A stretch of 33,757 nt of DNA, from the NCBI GenBank assembly GCA_018402615.1, contig JAGYIH010000008.1, positions 1-33,757 on the forward strand, written 5' to 3'. A program made the translations under genes and the position numbers. Positions 9,620-16,963 of the stretch are shown in pieces; the first letter of the stretch is position 1; each line of letters begins with the position of its first letter. Below the pieces are notes generated by a model that worked only from the letters and a program-made list of their open reading frames with translations, was not told the DNA's origin and made no database searches. The DNA comes from Aquiluna sp. Lineage in GTDB: Bacteria > Actinomycetota > Actinomycetes > Actinomycetales > Microbacteriaceae.

Positions 9620-9872
9620 CAAACTCGCTGTATTCAATGGAGTCGAGGAACTCCTGATCGAGCTTCTCCCACTCCTCGTCGGAGATATAGCCCATGGTTC
9701 CGCGGATAACACTGAAGTCTCTCGGCTCCGTGCGCTCTCCCGGGAGCAATGGAACCATCTTCATGATTACCTTGCCATTTCGAGCCACGAACACTTGCTC
9801 GCCCGATTCAACCATCTTGGCCAACTTCGAAAAATTTGTTTTTGCCTCATGCATGTTCACAGTCATAACCAT
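9612..9872 (-). CDS. Antitoxin, Phd/YefM family
   Basis: This 86-residue antitoxin would bind and neutralise the PIN toxin and repress the operon. The N-terminal Phd/YefM DNA-binding fold is clear: VNMHEAKTNFSKLAKMVESG, then EQVFVARNGKVIMKMVP. The C-terminal half is acidic and probably unfolded until toxin binding (ISDEEWEKLDQEFLDS). Two starts are possible, ATG 9872 and ATG 9866, and neither has a strong Shine-Dalgarno site. The toxin ATG lies inside the last codons. An inverted repeat just upstream (9877-9895) is a plausible autoregulatory operator. Confidence 0.92.
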   Translation of the reverse strand: MVMTVNMHEAKTNFSKLAKMVESGEQVFVARNGKVIMKMVPLLPGERTEPRDFSVIRGTMGYISDEEWEKLDQEFLDSIEYSEFDD

Positions 9873-9876
9873 GAAC

Positions 9877-9895
9877 CTAACCTTAGTCCGGTTAG
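9877..9895. promoter_or_regulatory. Putative toxin-antitoxin operator (inverted and direct repeats)
   Basis: CTAACC (9877-9882) and GGTTAG (9890-9895) form a perfect 6-bp inverted repeat with a 7-base spacer, 4 bases upstream of the antitoxin start. TTAGTCC also occurs twice as a direct repeat (9883-9889 and 9892-9898). Such short palindromes overlapping the start are usual Phd/YefM binding sites. Confidence 0.45.
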
Positions 9896-9928
9896 TCCAT
9901 TAGGGGAATGGTCCAGGGCTGTGGAGAA

Positions 9929-10189
9929 CTAGTCTTCTTTTTTCTTTGGTCGCTTGCCAGTTATTAGGTAGTAGGGGTCTTTTATCAGATCACTGACAAT
10001 GCTCCACGGGCTGGACTGTTCTCCCGCTGCCAAATAGCCCTGCTCGCGAATCTTCTTGGCGCTGTGCTGGGCTATAGCGCCACAGGTGAGGCACTTATAG
10101 CCATAGGAGATTTTGCCCATGAATATCTCATCGCGCCCAGCGCTGGATCGGCAAAACGGGCAGACGTGCGTGCTTTCTGATTCCTCCAA
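9929..10189 (-). CDS. Small zinc-ribbon protein of unknown function
   Basis: This 86-residue cytoplasmic protein has two CxxC knuckles, CPFC (near residue 10) and CLTC (near residue 33). They would bind one Zn2+ as a zinc ribbon. Between them are FMGKISYGYK residues typical of ribbon beta-strands. The C-terminus is basic (KRPKKKED). TTG 10189 is the start, because GGGAGG lies 6 bases upstream and no ATG fits. It begins 11 bases after the stop of the SAF oxidoreductase, so it is probably the last gene of the polyol operon. I do not recognise a characterised homologue, and its role in the operon is unknown. Confidence 0.75.
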   Translation of the reverse strand: MEESESTHVCPFCRSSAGRDEIFMGKISYGYKCLTCGAIAQHSAKKIREQGYLAAGEQSSPWSIVSDLIKDPYYLITGKRPKKKED

Positions 10190-10200
10190 GAAAGCCTCCC

Positions 10201-11478
10201 CTACAGTCCGAGCTGGTCCTGTTGCACTCGAAGCTTATAAATAGTCTGGTTCTCATCCAGCTCGACATCATCGTATGTCACGAGGTGGTCAATTGGCAGG
10301 TCGCGCTTGGCAACCGCCCACTGCAACAAACCAATTGGAACCAGGTTGTCTCTTTTGGCATCTTCAAACTTGTCAGCAACACCCCTGGCCGAGTAGCCAC
10401 CGATACCGTCAAACTTCTCGCCCTTGGCGTGAGGCTTCTTGGTGGAGGCAATCACCTCGGTCATCAGGTGGTCGGTGACCAAAGTCTCGTAGCCATCAAC
10501 CAGCATCTTTGCAACCGTCAGCGGAGCCTCAACTGAAGCTAGGTGGTAGGGGCGGTAGATGGCAAAGTATGGACCCTTGCCCATGGACAAGTAGCTCATC
10601 TCCTCGGCAACGTAAGGGGAATCTGTTTTTACAACCACAAATACACCCGGTGCAACATCACCGGTGCAGTAGTCCACAACCCCGGTCTGTTCCAGCACGC
10701 CACCGTGCTCCTTGGGAGCAAAGACATCCTGAATGTTCTTGCGGTTGGCCTCAGGTCCGATCATGCCGCGCTTGGTGAGCGAAAGCCCGGTGGCATTTGC
10801 GAGCGCCGCCATCTCGATCATGGTCTTTGAGCCATCCGTGAAGGAGGCCAACATCTTGGGGTTCATGTGCTTGGCGGCAGCGCGCTCAGCCACGGTGTCT
10901 GGGTTTGAGTGAGGTTCAAACGGATTGTTCTTACCCTTACCCGCACAAATGATTTCAAATGAGAGATCAAGTGCGAAGTCAACCAGTTCTTTTGCCTCGG
11001 CTGGCTCGTCTCCGTTGCAAACCGAATACAAAACGCCATTGTCCTTGGCGATCTTGTGAAGGATCGGACCGATGGTCACATCACACTCCACGTTCAAAGT
11101 TGCAACGTGCTTTTTGTTGATCAAGCCGGCATGAATAACATCGGCACCAATTGCAGCCACTCCGGTGGCCTCAACGATTACGTCCACTTCCAATAGCGGC
11201 ACCAGCGAGGCATCGGTGGTGCCAGCCGGCTTGCCCGCTGCTATCGCCGCGGCCAGTTCTGAAAGATCGGTGGAGATCACCGGCGTGCCAAGCCCGAGGT
11301 CGGTGTATGCCTGGGTGATACGTGCAGTATCAATGTCTGCAACCACCGCAACCGAAAGACCCAGTCTGTGGGACTGCGAGGCAAAACCTCTACCCATCTG
11401 ACCTGCTCCCACCAAACCAATGCGGAATGGTCGGCCCTGTGCCTTTGAGAGCTCTTTCAGTTTCTGGCGGTACTGCAT
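10201..11478 (-). CDS. NAD(P)-dependent oxidoreductase, homoserine-dehydrogenase-like with C-terminal SAF domain
   Basis: This 425-residue cytoplasmic dehydrogenase has an N-terminal Rossmann fold (RIGLVGAGQMGRGFA, about residues 18-32), followed by VAVVADID, the acidic end of strand 2. A homoserine-dehydrogenase-like strand VDVIVEATG lies near residue 100, and NVECDVTIGP follows. The C-terminal part (VEAPLTVAKMLVDGYETL through LDENQTIYKLR) resembles the SAF-type end of uncharacterised oxidoreductases found beside sugar-acid or polyol genes. ATG 11478 has AGGAGA 6 bases upstream, 2 bases after the EIIA stop. The operon encodes a glucitol-type PTS but no recognisable short-chain sorbitol-6-phosphate dehydrogenase. 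This protein is therefore the best candidate for oxidising the imported phosphate ester or a product of it. That role is inference. Confidence 0.8.
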   Translation of the reverse strand: MQYRQKLKELSKAQGRPFRIGLVGAGQMGRGFASQSHRLGLSVAVVADIDTARITQAYTDLGLGTPVISTDLSELAAAIAAGKPAGTTDASLVPLLEVDVIVEATGVAAIGADVIHAGLINKKHVATLNVECDVTIGPILHKIAKDNGVLYSVCNGDEPAEAKELVDFALDLSFEIICAGKGKNNPFEPHSNPDTVAERAAAKHMNPKMLASFTDGSKTMIEMAALANATGLSLTKRGMIGPEANRKNIQDVFAPKEHGGVLEQTGVVDYCTGDVAPGVFVVVKTDSPYVAEEMSYLSMGKGPYFAIYRPYHLASVEAPLTVAKMLVDGYETLVTDHLMTEVIASTKKPHAKGEKFDGIGGYSARGVADKFEDAKRDNLVPIGLLQWAVAKRDLPIDHLVTYDDVELDENQTIYKLRVQQDQLGL

Positions 11479-11480
11479 TT

Positions 11481-11843
11481 CTATCTCCTAGTGATGCTGA
11501 ACTTGGTGCCGATGGTTACCTCGGGTAGCGGTGCCATAGCAACACACACGTCCCCCGGTAGTTCAGCTTGCGTTTGGCCATTGGCCTTTAGGTTTAGATG
11601 CCCGAGGTTCATCAGGTTTTCATTGGCCACCGAGCCCAAGGCCAAAACCTTGAACTCCTGGCCCGACACCTCGATGTAGTCGCCTACCTCTAGCTCACCT
11701 GACTTACTTTGCACCTCGTGCATGATGCAAAAGCTGTGCAGCTCCTCGGGAGCATCCTTACCAAAAAACACCAGCACGCCCTCATCGGCAAAAGCTGGAA
11801 CCAGCTCGCCAATGCCGGTAACGGTGCTGTCATAAACGATCAC
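11481..11843 (-). CDS. srlB: PTS glucitol/sorbitol-type EIIA
   Basis: This 120-residue soluble EIIA of the glucitol PTS family accepts phosphate from HPr and passes it to EIIB. Family blocks are present: FCIMHEV containing the probable phospho-His, GELEVGDYIEVSGQEFKV, and the signature VANENLMNLGHLNLKANG. The start is GTG 11843, 3 bases after the EIIB stop, so translation is probably coupled. The next gene begins 2 bases after its stop. It appears complete and of normal length. Confidence 0.93.
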   Translation of the reverse strand: MIVYDSTVTGIGELVPAFADEGVLVFFGKDAPEELHSFCIMHEVQSKSGELEVGDYIEVSGQEFKVLALGSVANENLMNLGHLNLKANGQTQAELPGDVCVAMAPLPEVTIGTKFSITRR

Positions 11844-11846
11844 GGG

Positions 11847-12221
11847 TTATTCGACCAACTTGATCTGCTCTGGCTTGACACCGGAGACCAATAGGTCCTC
11901 GGTAATAAACATTGCCAACGGACCAGCTGGGCTGGTGGCGTGAATGTCAACGGTCTTTACCTTCTTCATTGGGTAAACACCGATTCGTGCTGTTCCACCA
12001 CAGTCAATGACCGCAACCGCGATCTTGTCAAAGGGAGCACTTGACTTAAAACCATCGAAGGGTTCGCCACCGGTTAGCTCTGCGATGCGAGCTGCAACCG
12101 GGTGAATGCCACCACCGGTAACCGAGTAGATAAGTGGGCGATCTGCGGTTGGCAGGATGGTCAGTGGTCCACCCCAGCCGCCTGGGCCCTTTTCAATTCT
12201 TACTGCCTTGTATTCAGTCAT
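11847..12221 (-). CDS. srlE: PTS glucitol/sorbitol-type EIIB (separate from membrane domain)
   Basis: This 124-residue phosphocarrier EIIB carries the active-site Cys in VIDCGGTARIGVYP and the N-terminal family block GPGGWGGPLTILP. In Escherichia coli this domain forms the N-terminus of SrlE, fused to a membrane part. Here it is a free-standing gene, with the membrane part encoded upstream. ATG 12221 is preferred over an in-frame TTG at 12236, because AAGGAG lies exactly 6 bases before the ATG and the TTG would fall on the ribosome site. The gene follows a 97-base gap that contains a strong hairpin, so its expression may be set apart from that of the membrane subunits. Confidence 0.92.
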   Translation of the reverse strand: MTEYKAVRIEKGPGGWGGPLTILPTADRPLIYSVTGGGIHPVAARIAELTGGEPFDGFKSSAPFDKIAVAVIDCGGTARIGVYPMKKVKTVDIHATSPAGPLAMFITEDLLVSGVKPEQIKLVE

Positions 12222-12257
12222 TTCATGCTCCTTCAACTTCGTTGTCTATGGACAGGT

Positions 12258-12312
12258 TTTTCCCTTGGGGAAAATCAAGGGGTGGGCCGGTTATTGGGCC
12301 CACCCCTTGATT
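12258..12312 (-). terminator. Strong intra-operon hairpin, terminator- or attenuator-like
   Basis: AATCAAGGGGTGGGCC (12273-12288) and its exact complement GGCCCACCCCTTGATT (12297-12312) form a perfect 16-bp stem with an 8-base loop. On the minus-strand transcript the stem is followed by TTTTCCCC. A second small stem, TTTTCCC / GGGAAAA (12258-12274), overlaps the foot of the first by two bases, so the two compete slightly. The element lies between EIIC2 and EIIB and probably causes partial termination or stabilises the processed upstream mRNA. Confidence 0.75.
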
Positions 12313-12333
12313 ATCAACCTTTTTGCTGATTGT

Positions 12334-12873
12334 TTAGCTGTACATTCCGAAGCTAGCGAAGTAGGCAATGACTACTGCTAGTGGACCGGTGATAAGGCGT
12401 GAGAACAGCACAGCTGGCACACCAATCTCAACGGTTTCGGGTTCAGCTTCTCCCAGTGCAAGACCTACCGGAATGAAGTCACAGCCAACCTGAGGGTTGA
12501 TTGCGAATAGGGCAGGAAGTGCGTACTGAGGAGGAATGTTGCCTCGACCGATCTCAACACCGAGCAGGGTACCTACGACCTGTGCGATAACAGCACCTGG
12601 TCCAAGCAGCGGCGATAGAACTGGAAGAGCACAAACAATCGAGACCAGTAGCAAGCCTGCAAGGCTTCCTGCAAGTCCCTTGATGCCATTTGCAATCAGG
12701 TCACCAATACCGGTTACAAGAACCAAACCGATGATGAATGAGATGAATGCCATGAATGGCAAGATGTTGCGGATAATTGTGTCGATCGTGTCGCGACCCG
12801 CTTGGTACAGGGTTCCGACTACTCCACCAACACCACGGCCGATAACGACCAGTACTTTGTTTAGACCGTCCAT
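12334..12873 (-). CDS. srlE: PTS glucitol/sorbitol-type membrane subunit (SrlE C-terminal domain, EIIC2)
   Basis: This 179-residue integral membrane protein corresponds to the C-terminal half of E. coli SrlE. Segments about 35-60, 70-105 and 155-175 are hydrophobic. The stretch GRDTIDTIIRNILPFMAFIS and the block ALPALFAINPQVGCDFIPVG with GLALGEAEPETVEIGVPAVL are typical of the glucitol EIIBC C-terminal family. The ATG at 12873 overlaps the EIIC stop by one base (TAATG), indicating coupled translation with its membrane partner. Splitting the usual EIIBC into separate genes is the notable feature. Confidence 0.9.
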   Translation of the reverse strand: MDGLNKVLVVIGRGVGGVVGTLYQAGRDTIDTIIRNILPFMAFISFIIGLVLVTGIGDLIANGIKGLAGSLAGLLLVSIVCALPVLSPLLGPGAVIAQVVGTLLGVEIGRGNIPPQYALPALFAINPQVGCDFIPVGLALGEAEPETVEIGVPAVLFSRLITGPLAVVIAYFASFGMYS

Positions 12874-13460
12874 TAGGCTGCCGCTCCTTGTCTCTTAGCC
12901 ATCATTCGGGAAGTGATGAACTCAGTCACAATTCCGCGGATGAAGATCACGACAAGACCAACCAGCAGGAATCGCAAGGCTAGGTCACCAAGGCCAAAGC
13001 CAAGAGTTGTGATACCAGCTGCGATACCTAGGTAAACAAAAAGCTCACCTGGGTTTGCGTGGGGGAATAGTCCAGTGATTGGGTGCACGTAAGACACAGC
13101 CGAGTCATAGAACGCTGGCTTGTACTTTTCGGGCAAGAAACGACCCATGGTGTAAGCCATTGGGTTCGTCAGGAAGAACACTGCCAAAAACGGCAGGATC
13201 ATGTAGCGGACCGGGTACCAAATCAATCCAGGCTGGGCAGCTTTCTTGCCCAGGTTCTCGATTTTTTCTGGTCCGATTAGTCGAACGAGAGCGTTCACTG
13301 CGGTTAGAAGCACTACCAGGGTCGGAAGAATTCCTCCCATGAGACCGAAGAAGACTTCACCGCCTCGGTTGAATATTCCAATGAAATATTCTGCTCCACC
13401 CGCTATTGCTCCCCATACGCCAGTGGGTTCTCCCACTGTTGCATTGGTGAATAGGTTCAT
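12873..13460 (-). CDS. srlA: PTS glucitol/sorbitol-type EIIC
   Basis: This 195-residue membrane subunit forms the polyol translocation path of a glucitol-type PTS. Family features include GGAEYFIGIFNRGGEVFFGL near the N-terminus, ILPTLVVLLTAVNALVRLIG, YMILPFLAVFFLTNPMAY, and SYVHPITGLFPHANPGELFV in the central loop. At least four hydrophobic helices are present. ATG 13460 is chosen for the excellent AAAGGAGGG site 4 bases upstream. A longer start at 13490 adds ten residues that include the ribosome site. The C-terminus is basic (SRMMAKRQGAAA). Substrate could be glucitol, but related PTSs take other polyols. Confidence 0.93.
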   Translation of the reverse strand: MNLFTNATVGEPTGVWGAIAGGAEYFIGIFNRGGEVFFGLMGGILPTLVVLLTAVNALVRLIGPEKIENLGKKAAQPGLIWYPVRYMILPFLAVFFLTNPMAYTMGRFLPEKYKPAFYDSAVSYVHPITGLFPHANPGELFVYLGIAAGITTLGFGLGDLALRFLLVGLVVIFIRGIVTEFITSRMMAKRQGAAA

Positions 13461-13484
13461 CAACCCTCCTTTGGATCGAAGCAA

Positions 13485-13498
13485 GGTCATCTTTGACC
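13485..13498. promoter_or_regulatory. Inverted repeat in the srlA leader
   Basis: GGTCA (13485-13489) and TGACC (13494-13498) form a perfect 5-bp inverted repeat around TCTT. It lies about 25 bases upstream of the srlA start, in the only sizeable gap (13461-13551) in the first half of the operon. It could be a site for the SorC-family regulator or GutM at an internal promoter, or a small hairpin. The evidence is the symmetry and position only. Confidence 0.25.
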
Positions 13499-13551
13499 AG
13501 GCTAAATTTCACATTAGTGGGAAGCTGGCTGCTAAAAAATGAAGTTATCGC

Positions 13552-13938
13552 TCACGTTTGTGATTTTTGATTCAACAACGTGCTGGCACTCATCTTCGTA
13601 GCCTCTACAAGCTTGAACCTGAGGCCCTCGATGCCTTTTCCTACCGCAAGGTCACGTATGTGCATACCGATGACCTCAGGAAACGGCTTGGCGCCTTGAA
13701 AAACCGTTAGCCCGGTCATTTTCCGAGCCCCGGTGACAACGCCATCCTTGTGCGCGAGCGCCACAAAAGCTCGGCCGCCGCGGTAGCGATAACCGCCGGT
13801 GCCAACAGCCGTGGTGGTGCCCTCGGTTCTAATTTCGCGAAGCTGATCGGTGAAGCGCTGGGACTGCTTGACCGCAAGGTAAAGCTGGAATACCCACATC
13901 ACCGCAATTAGTAAAAAGATCCAGATCAGAACTTCCAT
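13552..13938 (-). CDS. gutM: GutM-type regulator of glucitol operon
   Basis: This 128-residue protein matches the GutM/SrlM family, known in enterics as an activator of the glucitol operon. It starts with one hydrophobic helix (LIWIFLLIAVMWVFQLYLAV) followed by a soluble part with the family blocks GGYRYRGGRAFVALAHKDGVV, split here by the usual variation, and GARKMTGLTVFQGAKPFPEV. Such proteins are probably membrane-anchored. ATG 13938 overlaps the SorC stop by one base (TAATG). Its position between the repressor/activator gene and the PTS genes agrees with a regulatory role for polyol uptake. Confidence 0.9.
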   Translation of the reverse strand: MEVLIWIFLLIAVMWVFQLYLAVKQSQRFTDQLREIRTEGTTTAVGTGGYRYRGGRAFVALAHKDGVVTGARKMTGLTVFQGAKPFPEVIGMHIRDLAVGKGIEGLRFKLVEATKMSASTLLNQKSQT

Positions 13939-14902
13939 TAGGCCCTAACTTCCTTGTCATCCGCCATACCCAAAAGCCGCAGTGCGCAGCTGGAGCTTGT
14001 CACCAGCTCAGAAATCAATTTCCCGCGCAGTGCGGCAAGAATACCCAAGGTCTTGTCCTCACCTGCCGCAACTCCGACCACGCGTTTGATCTTGCGCAAA
14101 TCTGCAAGGTCAATACCCACGGTCCGAGACTCCAACCGGGTGTCAATCACCTTGCCATCAAAGTCATAGAACCGGCCAGCGACATCGCCAGCCAATTTGT
14201 TGAAGAAGTCTGGGAACTCGGCCTTGTTCAGGCCAGCTGCCTGCAGGATGTAGCTCGAGCTGGTGGCATCCTTGGCTCCGATGCCAACAAATGCCACGTC
14301 CGCAGTCTTAGCGGCGTCAATGACACTCTTCACGCTCGGTTCCTGCATCAGCGCCAGCTTCACGTCTGGAGACTGCACGATGGTGGGAGCATGTAGCACC
14401 TGAAACTCTGCCTTGAGCTTGCCCGCCAAAGACCTGATCAGGGTCTCGCCGTTCAGTGAGGAGGGGGTTGCAGTCATCCCACCCATCAGAGGAATCAGCG
14501 TCACATCCGGACGCTGATCTTCCTCTAGCTCGTTCACCATCGCCTGCAGCGAGCGACCCCAGGAGATTGCGACCTTGACCCTTGGTTTTAGGTGGGTCAA
14601 AAATGGGTCGCCGCCAGCTGACCAACTGCCTTGTAGTCACTGGTTCCGGCTGGAACCTTGGCAACCAGGGCGTTCATCAGGCCGAAGCGATTCACCAGCA
14701 TCTGCTCCAACTCGGTGTCTCGCTTCGCGGTCTCCACGATTCGGAACTCAACAATGCCGCGCTTTTTGGCAACCGAAAGAATTCTGGAGACGTTTGAACG
14801 GCTGGTGAGCATGGCCCTGGCGATCTGGTCCTGAGACATGTCCTGCTCGTAGTACATCCGAGCGACCTTGACTACCAGAGCGCGGTCCCTAGCGGTGGCC
14901 AT
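13938..14902 (-). CDS. SorC-family sugar-responsive transcriptional regulator (one frameshift)
   Basis: A SorC/DeoR-type regulator is split into two overlapping frames. The first (14597-14902, ATG start, 101 residues) has the helix-turn-helix MSQDQIARAMLTSRSNVSRILS and ends GQLAATHF-stop. The second (13938-14600) continues THLKPRVKVAISWGRSLQAM and has the sugar-phosphate-binding domain with VAFVGIGAKDATSSS and the family end VVGVAAGEDKTLGILAALRG. A run of five A (14599-14603 on the plus strand) would need six to restore THFLTHLKP. This could be a sequencing miscount, a real mutation, or -1 slippage on the T run. The ATG overlaps the E2 stop by 14 bases. By family it would bind a phosphorylated sugar and control this operon. 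Confidence 0.85.
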
Positions 14903-15974
14903 CCATTACCTCGTTCAGTGCTCGCTCAAATGACACCAGCGCCATTGCGGCATCACCCGGATCAGCAATTCTGTGATCGAGCACAATTGTGACACCAAAC
15001 TCGTAGCGCTCGCCGCTTTCTCGCACCTTGCCAATATTTACGCCACTGGTTTGACCCGCCATCAACAAGGTGTTGGCCTGCACGATTGGGTAGTCGGAGA
15101 GATCTGTCACGGAAGTTGTTGCCCCTTGCAAGTTCGCAAGCTCGATCTTGTTCATTCTGGCCGCGGCTATTACAGCGCCAAATGATGTCTTCCAATCGGC
15201 ACTCAGTGGCACCACCGGTGAAACAAAACCAAGCTGTGTGCTGAGCAAAACCGCAACCCGAATCTGTTCGGGAGAGACAAAACCCTGACCAGTGAAGCTA
15301 GCGTTTAGCTTTGGATTTGCCTGCAGGGTCAGCTCCCAGGCGGCCACCAATTGCTCCAGTCGCAGCGTTTGCTCTGCGGGCAAGTTCTTGGAAATCGTGA
15401 CCGTCCCGGTCACCGATAGCTGCGGGATTGCAAGAGCGGTTTCAACCACCTTGGCAATCTGGACCCTGGCTCGCGCCTGGCGATCCGGGTCAACGCTTGA
15501 TTGCAGGTCTGACTGCTTTATGACACCCGTCGCGCTCTTTGGCTTCACGCCCGCAAGGTCAATACCTAATTCGGCAGCAAGTTTCCTGGCTCCCGGCATA
15601 GCCAAAACCTCACTTGCTACAACTTGCTCTGGTTCGGTTGCGACTGAAGGCGCTTCGACCACCGGGCTTGGAGCCTGAGTGACAACCTCGGCCTCTGGTG
15701 CTGAGTCAAAAAGCCCTGCGAGCAAATCTTCGCCCTTGGTCTCTAAAAGCAGCAGTCCCGCTCCAACCGGCAGCACGTCTCCCGAGGCAGCCAAGATCTC
15801 AATGACCTCACCCTCGTGGTCCGACTCGACCTCCATGTCAGTCTTATCGGTGCCAACCACTGCCACGACCTGACCCTGGGTGATGAAATCGCCGACCTTT
15901 ACGATGATCTCTACGACCTCACCCTCGGTCATGGTCATAGACATCTTTGGCATCACCACCTGAGTCTTAGCCAC
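14889..15974 (-). CDS. Dihydrolipoamide acyltransferase (E2) of a 2-oxoacid/acetoin dehydrogenase complex
   Basis: This 361-residue E2 core protein passes an acyl group from E1-bound thiamine diphosphate to CoA through lipoamide. An N-terminal lipoyl domain (1-80) has Lys44 in GTDKTDMEVES as the lipoylation site. An acidic/Pro linker follows, then a peripheral-subunit-binding domain (MPGARKLAAELGIDLAGVK, about 128-160), and a catalytic domain. The active-site region reads VLDHRIADPGDAA. The His and Asp of the HRxxDG motif are present, but the Gly right after Asp is Pro. The start is GTG 15974, overlapping the E1beta stop by one base. No E3 gene is nearby, so an E3 encoded elsewhere must be shared. 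Confidence 0.9.
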   Translation of the reverse strand: MAKTQVVMPKMSMTMTEGEVVEIIVKVGDFITQGQVVAVVGTDKTDMEVESDHEGEVIEILAASGDVLPVGAGLLLLETKGEDLLAGLFDSAPEAEVVTQAPSPVVEAPSVATEPEQVVASEVLAMPGARKLAAELGIDLAGVKPKSATGVIKQSDLQSSVDPDRQARARVQIAKVVETALAIPQLSVTGTVTISKNLPAEQTLRLEQLVAAWELTLQANPKLNASFTGQGFVSPEQIRVAVLLSTQLGFVSPVVPLSADWKTSFGAVIAAARMNKIELANLQGATTSVTDLSDYPIVQANTLLMAGQTSGVNIGKVRESGERYEFGVTIVLDHRIADPGDAAMALVSFERALNEVMDGHR

Positions 15975-16963
15975 TAGATACCTCTGTGGAGCTCTCGAGC
16001 TAGTGCCACGATGTCATCAAGCTGCGGCACAACGGCCTTCTCAAGCTGCGGTGCATAGGGAATCGGAACATCCAAACCGCAGAGCCTGCGAACCGGCTCT
16101 GTCAGTGAGTAAAGTGCTGGGCCCTCCGCTATCTGAGCTGCAATCTCGGAAACAAAACCAACGTGCTTGGGGGCCTCTTGAACCAGCATCACCTTGCCGG
16201 TTCTAGAAATCGAATCATTAATGGGTTGCATGTCCAGCGGGCTTAGCGACCTTGGGTCAATGATGGTGACCTCGATGCCCTCGGCAGCCAAGATCTCTGC
16301 TGCCGCGAGCGATCTGGAAACCATGATCGAGGTTGCAACAATGGTCAGGTCTTTACCCTCACGAACCACGTGGGACTTGCCAAGCTCGATCTTGTACATC
16401 TCCTCAGGCACGTGACCCGAGGTCTTATACAAAAGCTTGTGCTCAAGGACAATTACCGGGTTTGGGTCATCCAGCGCTGCCAGCAATAATCCCTTGGCAT
16501 CCGCCGGGGAGGATGGCATGACCACCTTGAGTCCTGGGACGTGAGCGAACCAAGCCTCGAGGCTCTGGGAGTGCTGAGCAGCCGCACCGGTTCCCGAACC
16601 GGTTGGTGCTCGCAAAACCATTGGAACCGAAAGCTCGCCGCCGAGCATGAAGTGAATCTTGGCCGCCTGGTTCACAATCTGGTCCATGGCCTGAGCCGTG
16701 AAGTCAGAGAACTGGATCTCAACTATTGGCTTCATGCCAACTAGCGCAGCTCCAACCGCCGCGCCCACGATTCCAAGCTCAGAAATTGGAGTGTCTCGAA
16801 TTCTCTCCTCGCCAAAGCGGTGATAGAGATCTCCGGAAACACCAAAGGCGCCGCCATAAATACCGATGTCTTCACCAAGCATGAACACTGAGTCATCGGC
16901 CTCCATGGCCTGACCAATTGCCTCGCGGACTGCCTCGGCATAGGTAATGATGCGCTCTGACAC
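15974..16963 (-). CDS. 2-oxoacid/acetoin-type dehydrogenase E1 beta subunit
   Basis: This 329-residue beta subunit of the alpha2beta2 thiamine-diphosphate E1 shows typical segments: [34 protein letters not shown] with the Glu that activates the cofactor, [20 protein letters not shown], and [20 protein letters not shown]. Also present are [20 protein letters not shown] and the C-terminal transketolase domain with [12 protein letters not shown]. The start is GTG 16963, directly abutting the TAA of the alpha subunit, so translation is probably coupled. Whether the complex acts on pyruvate, branched 2-oxoacids, acetoin or another alpha-hydroxyketone cannot be decided from these motifs. The polyol PTS context argues against a purely housekeeping role. 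Confidence 0.92.
   Translation of the reverse strand: MSERIITYAEAVREAIGQAMEADDSVFMLGEDIGIYGGAFGVSGDLYHRFGEERIRDTPISELGIVGAAVGAALVGMKPIVEIQFSDFTAQAMDQIVNQAAKIHFMLGGELSVPMVLRAPTGSGTGAAAQHSQSLEAWFAHVPGLKVVMPSSPADAKGLLLAALDDPNPVIVLEHKLLYKTSGHVPEEMYKIELGKSHVVREGKDLTIVATSIMVSRSLAAAEILAAEGIEVTIIDPRSLSPLDMQPINDSISRTGKVMLVQEAPKHVGFVSEIAAQIAEGPALYSLTEPVRRLCGLDVPIPYAPQLEKAVVPQLDDIVALARELHRGI

Noticed and set aside
9613..9712. Longer toxin frame starting at 9712
   Set aside because: It would cover a third of the antitoxin gene in another frame and adds no PIN residues. ATG 9619 starts at the first PIN strand and overlaps the antitoxin stop, the normal arrangement.
10222..10830. Plus-strand frames over the oxidoreductase gene
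   Set aside because: Antisense shadows of a well-supported gene with clear domain motifs. No ribosome sites or recognisable products.
12222..12236. TTG 12236 as EIIB start
   Set aside because: The AAGGAG ribosome site lies within those codons and is correctly spaced for ATG 12221.
14597..14605. Programmed ribosomal frameshifting in the SorC gene as a firm call
   Set aside because: Only a five-base run and no stimulatory structure could be identified. A one-base miscount, as seen elsewhere in this window, is simpler.
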